From Alkalihalobacillus bogoriensis ATCC BAA-922 (GTDB lineage Bacteria > Bacillota > Bacilli > Bacillales > Bacillaceae_F), in contig NZ_JHYI01000011.1 in assembly GCF_000621445.1 (NCBI RefSeq), positions 1 to 64,000 on the forward strand: a stretch of 64,000 nucleotides of DNA, in the 5' to 3' direction. A program made the translations under genes and the position numbers. This document shows positions 58,345 to 64,000 of this stretch, piece by piece. Each line of letters starts with the position of its first letter. Position 1 is the stretch's first letter. The notes under the pieces are model-generated. The model saw nothing but the letters and a program-made list of their open reading frames with translations. It had not been told where the DNA came from and did not search any database.

Positions 58345-59289
58345 ATGTTAGTTGAGGTTACAAATGAGTTGCATCAAGCAAAAGAAAAAGTTTGGTTGAA
58401 ACGTAAATGGAGTGAGCATATTACGAGAGCGGAAAAAGAATTGAAACACCAAGAAGAAAAGATGAATAAGTTAAAGTCGCTAATGGAAAAAGAGGCATAT
58501 GATGTACAACGGCTTGAAGGAATGTCACTGTACACGATTTTTTATAGTTTAATTGGGAAAAAAGAAGAGAGATTAGCAGAAGAAAAAGAGCAAGTCATCA
58601 AAGCAACGTTAGCCTATGATGAAGCAAGAGAGACTGTGGAAGATATAAAAGAAGAAATTCAGGAATGGACTGCATTGCTCAAGACGGTTTCGGATGCAGA
58701 CGAACGATACTATGCCCTTCTGTTAGAAAAAGAAAAATTAATGAAACAAGGGGATTCAAACTGGGAAGCTCAATTGTTGGAGATGGCAGAACATGAGGCT
58801 GATTTAAAAGGAGCCATTCAAGAATATAAGGATGCTATTTTAGCAGGAAAAAAAGCAATTCAATCTTTAGATTTAGCGATAGATTTTTTAGAAAAAGCAA
58901 AAGGATGGTCTACGTGGGATATGGTTGGTGGTGGATTGTTAACAACAGCGATTAAGCATGACCATCTCGATTCAGCGAAAAAATCGATTCATACGGCACA
59001 AAAGAAATTACGGCATTTTTATGAAGAGTTATTAGATGTAAAACATCATGTGAATGCCCAAATTGAGCTCGGTTCGTTTTTATCGTTTGCAGATTTCTTT
59101 TTTGATGGGTTATTTATTGACTGGATGGTGCATGGTAAAATACAAGAGTCTTTAGACCAAATTTTAAAAGCGAAACAAGAAACGAGTTCCGTATTAAAAA
59201 CGGTCAAACAAGAGTGTAAACAACTCGAAAAAAATAGAGTTGTTTTTGAAAAAAAGAAAATAGCTTTTATTGAAGAAGCTGGTTCATAA
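58345..59289 (+). CDS. Coiled-coil protein, 314 aa, unknown
   Basis: ATG after AAAGAGGTGAACTT. The first 180 residues are long charged helices (EHITRAEKELKHQEEKMNKL; EKEAYDVQRLEGMSLYTIFY; EERLAEEKEQVIKATLAYDE). The middle has a glycine turn WSTWDMVGGGLLTTAIKHDH, and the tail is again helical with EFFFDGLFIDWMV-like ADFFFDGLFIDWMVHGKIQE. No membrane helix, no enzymatic motif. I do not recognise a named family; it may be a scaffold. It is divergent from the DUF1906 gene and 26 bases before the deacetylase gene. Confidence 0.78.
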   Translation: MLVEVTNELHQAKEKVWLKRKWSEHITRAEKELKHQEEKMNKLKSLMEKEAYDVQRLEGMSLYTIFYSLIGKKEERLAEEKEQVIKATLAYDEARETVEDIKEEIQEWTALLKTVSDADERYYALLLEKEKLMKQGDSNWEAQLLEMAEHEADLKGAIQEYKDAILAGKKAIQSLDLAIDFLEKAKGWSTWDMVGGGLLTTAIKHDHLDSAKKSIHTAQKKLRHFYEELLDVKHHVNAQIELGSFLSFADFFFDGLFIDWMVHGKIQESLDQILKAKQETSSVLKTVKQECKQLEKNRVVFEKKKIAFIEEAGS

Positions 59290-59315
59290 GCTCAAGACAA
59301 GAGGAGAGGCGCACG

Positions 59316-60167
59316 TTGCAATTACAAAGGGTACTCCTTGTTTTCATTCTCTGTTTGATGAGTATAGGGTGTTCAAACGAAGCCATAGGAAAAAAAGGAA
59401 TGGAACATGGAATCAAGCAAGAAATGATAGATAAACAGATGAAAGGTATGGAAGACTACGGATCGGGAAATGAGGTTGATCTTTCTCATATTAATCAACA
59501 CACACATCAATGGGGAGAGAGGGTATCTGGTGTGTTGACAAAGCTGAAGACAGATGAGAAAGTAATAGCTCTAACTTTTGATGCTTGTGGTGGTCCATAT
59601 GGGAGTGAGTATGATGAAGCGCTGTTGACTTTTCTCATCGAAGAAGAAATTCCGGCAACACTTTTTGTCAATCAACGCTGGATTCATGAAAATAGGGATA
59701 CGTTTAAAGAACTGGCTCAAAATCCGTTATTTCAAATTGAAAACCATGGTACGGAGCATTTACCTCTTTCAGTCAATGGACAAAGCGCTTGGGGGATAAA
59801 AGGAACATCCTCACCAGAAGAAGTCGTAGAGGAAGTACTTGGGAATCAAGAGGAAATTAAGAGACTGACAAGACGCTCACCAACACTGTTTCGTTCCGGA
59901 ACTGCTTTTTATGATGAAGAAGCAGTAAAAATTGTAAAGGAACTTGGTTTACAAGTTGTCAATTACTCGCTTCTTGGTGATGCAGGTGGAACATACTCAG
60001 CTAATGCGGTTGCTTCGGCTTTGCTACAAGCGAGCCCTGGTGATATTGCTTTATTACATATGAATCAACCGAACAGCGGAACAGGAAAAGGTGTAAAAAC
60101 CGCAATCCCGCTTTTAAAAGAAGCAGGATTTTCGTTTGTATTATTACAAGACTTTGAGCTTGAATAG
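59316..60167 (+). CDS. Polysaccharide deacetylase lipoprotein
   Basis: A lipoprotein signal ends in LMSIGCSN (Cys about 19). The NodB-homology domain has motif 1 TFDACGGPYGSEYD (the catalytic DxCGG variant), motif 2 ENHGTEHLPL (HxxxH), motif 3 FRSGTAFYDEEA and motif 5 DIALLHMNQP. It deacetylates wall or capsular polysaccharide outside the membrane. TTG start after AAGAGGAGAGGCGCACG. It follows the coiled-coil gene closely, so the two are probably in one operon. Confidence 0.9.
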   Translation: MQLQRVLLVFILCLMSIGCSNEAIGKKGMEHGIKQEMIDKQMKGMEDYGSGNEVDLSHINQHTHQWGERVSGVLTKLKTDEKVIALTFDACGGPYGSEYDEALLTFLIEEEIPATLFVNQRWIHENRDTFKELAQNPLFQIENHGTEHLPLSVNGQSAWGIKGTSSPEEVVEEVLGNQEEIKRLTRRSPTLFRSGTAFYDEEAVKIVKELGLQVVNYSLLGDAGGTYSANAVASALLQASPGDIALLHMNQPNSGTGKGVKTAIPLLKEAGFSFVLLQDFELE

Positions 60168-60168
60168 T

Positions 60169-60200
60169 AAAAACCGGTAGAATGTCTACCGGTTTTTTTT
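60169..60200 (+). terminator. Terminator of the deacetylase unit
   Basis: AAAACCGGTAG, loop AATGT, CTACCGGTTTT, T run. Confidence 0.92.
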
Positions 60201-60204
60201 ATAT

Positions 60205-60279
60205 CTAAGAATAAAAATATTAGTTTAGCAGTGAAGTTTTGGAAGCTTATTCTAAAGACGCTCCCGCGTTTTTCTTATA
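60205..60279. repeat. Repeat family B, copy 7 (centre deleted)
   Basis: CTAAGAATAAAAATATTAGT, TTAGCAGTGAAGTTTTGGAA, GCTTATTC, then directly TAAAGACGCTCCCGCGTTTT TCTTAT. Confidence 0.78.
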
Positions 60280-60281
60280 GC

Positions 60282-61079
60282 TTATACAGGTACGGTTTGA
60301 AGAACCTGAGGTAGTTCACTTAATGATTGAATTTCAAAGGTTGGTTGTTTCTCTGGGTCAGTGACTTGATTGTTTTCTTGGTTAATCCAGACATTTTTCA
60401 TTCCGACTCGGTTAGAGCCTAGAATATCGGTATTCACATTATCACCAACCATAATGGCATCGTTGGCAGTAAGATTCGTTAAAAATAAACAATGTTGAAA
60501 AATAGCCGGGTCAGGTTTTCCTCGTCCAAAAGCACCAGAAACGACAATATGATCAAAATAAGGAACCAATTGTGGTGTTAAATCTAGTTTTTCGTTTTGT
60601 AATGTTGGTGAACCATTTGTCAGTAAGATAAGTTGGTACTTATTTTTTAATTCATTTAACACAGAAAATGTATCTTTGTACACGAAAGGTAAGCTTCTCC
60701 GTTTTTTTGGAAAGAGTTCTGCAAGTGTAGCACCTAATGTTGGATTATCAATTCCAATTGCAGCTAATGCTTCTGTCCATGCGTCTTTTCGGTACCGAGG
60801 AACAATGTCTTTCATTTTGCGAAATTGTAGATGGTGTTTATCCGTAAAGTCCCCCCAAAGTCCTTCAAATGGATTAATACCAATCATTTGTGTAAATTCA
60901 TAAGTTTCATATGTTGAATACAATCTTTTTGCTGCAGCTCGAACCGCCTCTTCTAACTCATTCGGGTCCAATTCCACATGTCTTTTTGCTTCCAAACAGG
61001 TTTCGCGAAACGCTTCTTTTACACTTTTTTTATCCCATAGAAGTGTGTCATCTAAATCAAAAATAACCGCTTTCACCAT
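60282..61079 (-). CDS. HAD-superfamily hydrolase (phosphatase)
   Basis: Motif I FDLDDTLLWDKKS (nucleophile Asp8, Asp10), motif II ILLTNGSPT, motif III Lys in FGRGKPDPAIF and motif IV MVGDNVNTDILGSNRVG are all present. A C1 cap of about 120 residues lies between motifs I and II. The 265-residue protein is of the YjjG/YsaA-like group acting on small phosphate esters or nucleotides. ATG 61079 follows AAGGAGTGGGACAGT. Single-gene unit, divergent from the bd oxidase operon. Confidence 0.9.
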   Translation of the reverse strand: MVKAVIFDLDDTLLWDKKSVKEAFRETCLEAKRHVELDPNELEEAVRAAAKRLYSTYETYEFTQMIGINPFEGLWGDFTDKHHLQFRKMKDIVPRYRKDAWTEALAAIGIDNPTLGATLAELFPKKRRSLPFVYKDTFSVLNELKNKYQLILLTNGSPTLQNEKLDLTPQLVPYFDHIVVSGAFGRGKPDPAIFQHCLFLTNLTANDAIMVGDNVNTDILGSNRVGMKNVWINQENNQVTDPEKQPTFEIQSLSELPQVLQTVPV

Positions 61080-61180
61080 ACTGTCCCACTCCTTCTTTCT
61101 CTATATACTTCATCATTGTACTACAAAAAAGGAAAAATCAAATAGTTTTTTCTACATTCGAAAGAAATATTTTTAGAAAA

Positions 61181-61206
61181 TTAAAATAATAGTGATTATT
61201 TTAATA
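61181..61206. promoter_or_regulatory. Perfect 11-bp dyad upstream of the bd oxidase operon
   Basis: ATTAAAATAAT-agtg-ATTATTTTAAT: two exact inverted 11-base arms with a four-base centre, 62 bases before the first start. Not the Bacillus Rex pattern (TTGTGAA...TTCACAA). Candidate operator for an oxygen- or metal-responsive regulator. Confidence 0.5.
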
Positions 61207-61267
61207 GAAATGAGCTCGTCTAAAATAGAAAACAAACGAATATGATGGAAAGAGGAGAGGGACAACC

Positions 61268-61390
61268 GTGCACAAGAAAAGAGGAAATCGGATGAAAAAG
61301 AGTTCAGATGTTCATGAAAAATGGTTGCTTATTCTTTGTATTATTGTTTCTTGTATGTTAGGCGTAGCGCTCCTATCTAAATTTATATAG
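61268..61390 (+). CDS. Small single-helix protein, 40 aa, before cydA
   Basis: GTG follows AGAGGAGAGGGACAACC. The product is MHKKRGNRMKKSSDVHEKWL then LILCIIVSCMLGVALLSKFI: a basic head and one membrane helix. The stop is ten bases before the cydA start, and its end overlaps the cydA ribosome site, so translation is coupled. Possibly an accessory or assembly subunit; no homology recognised. Confidence 0.65.
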   Translation: MHKKRGNRMKKSSDVHEKWLLILCIIVSCMLGVALLSKFI

Positions 61391-61400
61391 GAGGAGAAAA

Positions 61401-62732
61401 ATGATTGAATATGATCCCGTCTTTTATAGTCGTGTTTTAACAGGACTTACATTAAGCTTCCATATTATTTTTGCGACGATTGGTGTCGGAGTACCGATGA
61501 TGATTTTATTATGTGAGTGGATCGGGATAAAGCGAAATGATGAACATTATCTGTTGTTAGCAAGAAGATGGGCGAGAGGGTTTGTCATTACGGTTGCCGT
61601 TGGTGTTGTTACAGGAACAGCAATTGGGTTGCAACTTAATTTACTCTGGCCAAACTTTATGAGAATTGCAGGTCATGTCATCGGGTTGCCATTGTTTTTA
61701 GAAACTTTTGCTTTTTTTATCGAAGCGATTTTTCTTAGTATCTATTTATATACATGGGATCGTTTTAAAAACAGGATGAAACATTTATTGCTGTTAATTC
61801 CCGTTGTCATTGGATCTTCCTCGTCTGCTATTTTTATTACGATGGTCAATGCATTTATGAATACCCCTCAAGGGTTTTCTATACAGGATGGGGTTCTTGC
61901 AAACGTTCAACCGGTAGCTGCGATGTTTACACCAGCTATGCCAACAAAAGTTGCACATGTTCTATCATCAGCCTACTTAACCTCTGCTTTTTTGTTAGCC
62001 ATGATTTCAGCGTTTGCAATTTTAAGAGGAAGACATCATGTTTACCATAAAAAAGCGTTACGTCTATCGATGATAGCCGCGTGTGTATTCGCGATGGCAA
62101 CAGCTTTAATTGGGGATTTCTCTGGAAAGTTTCTAGCAGACTATCAACCTGAAAAGCTGGCTGCTGCAGAATGGCATTTTCAAACAGAGAAAGAAGCACC
62201 GCTCATCATTGGAGGTGTGTTGACCGAAGATGAGGAAATTCGATATGCACTAAAAATACCATATGCCCTTAGCATATTAGCACACGGTCATTCAAAAGCT
62301 GAAGTAATCGGCTTGCATGAGTTTTCGGAACAAGAAAGACCACCTCTATTTATCCATTATTTATTTGATGGCATGGTCTTCATCGGTGTATATCTCTTGT
62401 TTGTTTCCGTTCTTTTCCTCGTTGTTAGTTGGATTCCGTTAGTCAATGAGTATAATAAGCTGTTATTATGGATGATTGTTGCTGGTGGGCCATTATCAAT
62501 GGTTGCTATTGAATTTGGGTGGATGTTTACTGAATTTGGAAGGCAACCATGGATATTAGTTGGTTATATGCTCACCTCTGAAGGAGCAACGGCTTCTTCA
62601 CATGTGGATAGGATGCTTATTCTTTTTTGTTTGCTTTATGTTTGTTTATCCATTTCGTTAGTTGCCGTAATGAGAGCGATGTTTAAACAAAATCCTGTTG
62701 AAAAAGAGTTAAAAGAAAGACGGATTCGGTAA
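61401..62732 (+). CDS. Cytochrome bd-type ubiquinol oxidase subunit I (YthA type)
   Basis: The 443-residue protein has nine hydrophobic segments. Heme ligands: His19 in LTLSFHIIFATIGVGVPM, His in TKVAHVLSSAYLTSAF and a Met in the later region. The Q-loop between helices is short (residues about 250-310), as in Bacillus and cyanide-insensitive types. The motif GWMFTEFGRQPW is diagnostic of CydA. Start ATG after AGGAGGAGAAAA. In B. subtilis the YthA-YthB bd oxidase is a second, sporulation-expressed enzyme. Followed closely by subunit II. Confidence 0.92.
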   Translation: MIEYDPVFYSRVLTGLTLSFHIIFATIGVGVPMMILLCEWIGIKRNDEHYLLLARRWARGFVITVAVGVVTGTAIGLQLNLLWPNFMRIAGHVIGLPLFLETFAFFIEAIFLSIYLYTWDRFKNRMKHLLLLIPVVIGSSSSAIFITMVNAFMNTPQGFSIQDGVLANVQPVAAMFTPAMPTKVAHVLSSAYLTSAFLLAMISAFAILRGRHHVYHKKALRLSMIAACVFAMATALIGDFSGKFLADYQPEKLAAAEWHFQTEKEAPLIIGGVLTEDEEIRYALKIPYALSILAHGHSKAEVIGLHEFSEQERPPLFIHYLFDGMVFIGVYLLFVSVLFLVVSWIPLVNEYNKLLLWMIVAGGPLSMVAIEFGWMFTEFGRQPWILVGYMLTSEGATASSHVDRMLILFCLLYVCLSISLVAVMRAMFKQNPVEKELKERRIR

Positions 62733-62766
62733 GGAGTGTGTTGAAATCGAAACGATAAGCTTACTT

Positions 62767-63750
62767 TTGTTATGGGTCTTTTTATTTCTTTATTTCATAC
62801 TCACATCCATTGATTGTGGAGCGGGGTTTTATCATTTCATTAGTCGGTTAAGGAACGAAGAAAAATGGACAGAGCCTGTTCTTTCCCGCTATGTATCTCC
62901 AGTATGGGAAGTAACCAATGTATTTCTAGTTTTCTTTTTTGTGGGGCTCGTCACATTCTTTCCAGAAACCGCCTATTATTATGGAACATTACTGTTATTG
63001 CCAGTAAGTGTATCTTTATTGTTGCTCATAATTAGAGGCACATATTACGCAATCAATCATTATGTGAATAAGGAAAATCGCATTTATTTGTTTTTATATA
63101 GTATCTCAGGATTGTTCATTCCAGCGTCATTTGTTGTTATTTTCCCACTATCTGAAGGGTTGTTTTACGCTGAAGAAAATAACCAATGGATTCTTCATTA
63201 TACACAGCTCATGACCCATCCTTATACATGGAGCTTGATTGTGTTGTCGGTTGTAAGTGTTTTATATATTTCTGCAAGTTTTTTTACATTTTATAGTCAC
63301 CGTGCTGGCCAAGTGTCATTAACAAAACGAATGAAAAAAAGGACATTGTATACAGCGGGGCTTGTGTTGCTTTTTTCCAGTGTGTGTTTATATTTGATGA
63401 ACGAACACAGTCCTGTTTTATTTGAACGTGTCATGACTAATTCCTTGCTTTTCTCTTTAGCCTTAATCGCTGCTCTATGGTCAATCTACCATTTACAGTT
63501 TCAGCAATTTGGACGAGCATGTTGCTTTATGCTCATACAATATGCGTTTATTTTTATAGGGTATGGGAAGGCACATTTTCCTTATTTGCTATACCCTCAT
63601 GTAACAGCATATAACGGCTTTACGACGAGTGTGATGAGTCAAGCGTTATGGATTTCTTTATCAATAGGATTGATTGTCCTTGTCCCGAGTTTGTTTTTGG
63701 TATTCCGTTTTTTTATTTACGATAAAGAGTATGTAAAGGGAAAAAGATAA
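62767..63750 (+). CDS. Cytochrome bd-type oxidase subunit II (YthB type), start uncertain
   Basis: About eight hydrophobic segments. Family features: LTSIDCGAGFYHFI, SRYVSPVWEVTNVFLVFFFVG, RGTYYAINHYV and the closing SLGLIVLVP-like LSIGLIVLVPSLFLVFRFF. The first conventional start in frame is TTG 62767, but it has no ribosome site. AAGGAG at 62731-62736 lies upstream of a continuous in-frame stretch EIETISLLLLWVFLF that looks like the true N-terminus. Starting there would need ATC 62746 or another non-standard codon, or the repair of a one-base loss in GTGTTGAAATC. The protein partners subunit I. Confidence 0.85.
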   Translation: MLWVFLFLYFILTSIDCGAGFYHFISRLRNEEKWTEPVLSRYVSPVWEVTNVFLVFFFVGLVTFFPETAYYYGTLLLLPVSVSLLLLIIRGTYYAINHYVNKENRIYLFLYSISGLFIPASFVVIFPLSEGLFYAEENNQWILHYTQLMTHPYTWSLIVLSVVSVLYISASFFTFYSHRAGQVSLTKRMKKRTLYTAGLVLLFSSVCLYLMNEHSPVLFERVMTNSLLFSLALIAALWSIYHLQFQQFGRACCFMLIQYAFIFIGYGKAHFPYLLYPHVTAYNGFTTSVMSQALWISLSIGLIVLVPSLFLVFRFFIYDKEYVKGKR

Positions 63751-63762
63751 GGAGGTGTGAAA

Positions 63763-63849
63763 ATGAATGTTGTGCCTTTGTTCATCGTCCTTTTTTCATT
63801 ACTCATTTTATTTTTGTGGGGCAGTACGGATAGTCAACGGTTTAAATAA
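63763..63849 (+). CDS. CydS-like small membrane protein, 28 aa
   Basis: ATG follows AAGGAGGTGTGAAA. The product is MNVVPLFIVLFSLLILFLWG STDSQRFK: a single membrane helix. In Geobacillus bd oxidase a small single-helix subunit, CydS, is found downstream of cydB. The position, length and membrane profile fit, although sequence similarity cannot be tested here. Confidence 0.6.
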   Translation: MNVVPLFIVLFSLLILFLWGSTDSQRFK

Positions 63850-63979
63850 CAGGTTTTTATTTATACAGAAAGGATATAAAAAAGTAAGAGAGATCGTTTG
63901 TGAGGAAAATTTGTCCATTGTTACAATAAAAGAGAACATAAATTTAAGGATGAGGATTAAATAGGAGTGGAGGTTTTTC

Positions 63980-64000
63980 ATGAATCAAGATCCGTGGCAA
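63980..64000 (+). CDS. Start of an unidentified gene (partial)
   Basis: ATG 63980 follows AGGAGTGGAGGTTTTTC and reads MNQDPWQ to the window edge. The good ribosome site supports it; nothing can be said about the product. Confidence 0.5.

Overview
The window is about 64 kb of AT-rich, low-GC Firmicute chromosome. Small acid-soluble spore proteins, YppG-like and Hsp20 coat-type proteins, spore-type manganese catalase, UvsE, LigD/Ku, CheV, YkuI, YkuK and AAAGGAGG ribosome sites all point to an endospore-forming, motile Bacillaceae. The overall flavour is of an alkaliphile-type genus, but genus cannot be fixed from the sequence alone. No rRNA, tRNA, CRISPR array or prophage was seen. The only insertion-sequence material is the 3' end of an IS1182-type transposase at the left edge.

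Layout. 1-2.4 kb: transposase tail, DUF421 membrane protein and several very small genes (FbpB-like with a Fur-box-like site, SspN-like). 2.4-6 kb: VanZ, TVP38/VTT protein, CopC-CopD pair. 6.1-10.8 kb: a frameshifted EamA transporter, a double AAA+ SpoVK/CbbX-type ATPase, thioesterase, NadE. 10.9-19.9 kb: DUF4352 protein, PHP phosphatase, two HD-GYP proteins, RNase H-like protein, MetA, P-loop protein, alpha/beta hydrolase. 19.9-20.8 kb: a gene-free hotspot of repeats. 20.8-29.3 kb: YcgR/YcgQ pair, YkuI-like degenerate EAL protein, MFS, DUF418, an interrupted HesB-like gene, YppG/Hsp20, dipeptidase. 29.6-37.2 kb: ABC ATPase, CheV, a 1199-residue CheB-CheR-PAS-histidine kinase fusion, then on the other strand a PAS-like protein and a cobalamin-binding protein with the CarH photoreceptor motifs. 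37.3-48.2 kb: D-threonine-aldolase-like enzyme, DUF2225, YkuK, QueF plus a HesB-like protein, SIMPL, esterase, aldo-keto reductase, AmpS. 48.3-56.8 kb: UvsE, DUF2642, Mn catalase, chemoreceptor, PpaC, LigD and Ku. 57-64 kb: DUF1906 protein with a repeat linker, coiled-coil protein, polysaccharide deacetylase, HAD hydrolase and a YthAB-type cytochrome bd operon with two tiny membrane ORFs.

Functional themes are signalling (two HD-GYP, one EAL-derived, CheV, one MCP, one CheB/CheR kinase, one B12 sensor), spore resistance and DNA repair (SspN-like, UvsE, Mn catalase, LigD/Ku, coat-like proteins), and metal or redox biology (CopCD, FbpB, HesB-like proteins, bd oxidase).

The most unusual non-coding content is four families of intergenic, hairpin-forming repeats: a ~187-bp core palindrome (4 copies), an ~80-115-bp element with ATAAGAAA/TTTCTTAT ends (8 loci), a 19-nt motif in forward-forward-reverse-reverse order at fixed ~51-nt spacing with unrelated spacers (3 loci), and a 52-nt tandem palindrome (1 locus). 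The strongest gene-level candidates for something new are the stand-alone CarH-like B12 sensor with its PAS-like partner beside the CheB-CheR kinase, the HesB-like frame with a UGA just before a conserved segment, and the bd oxidase operon with its dyad and tiny membrane proteins.
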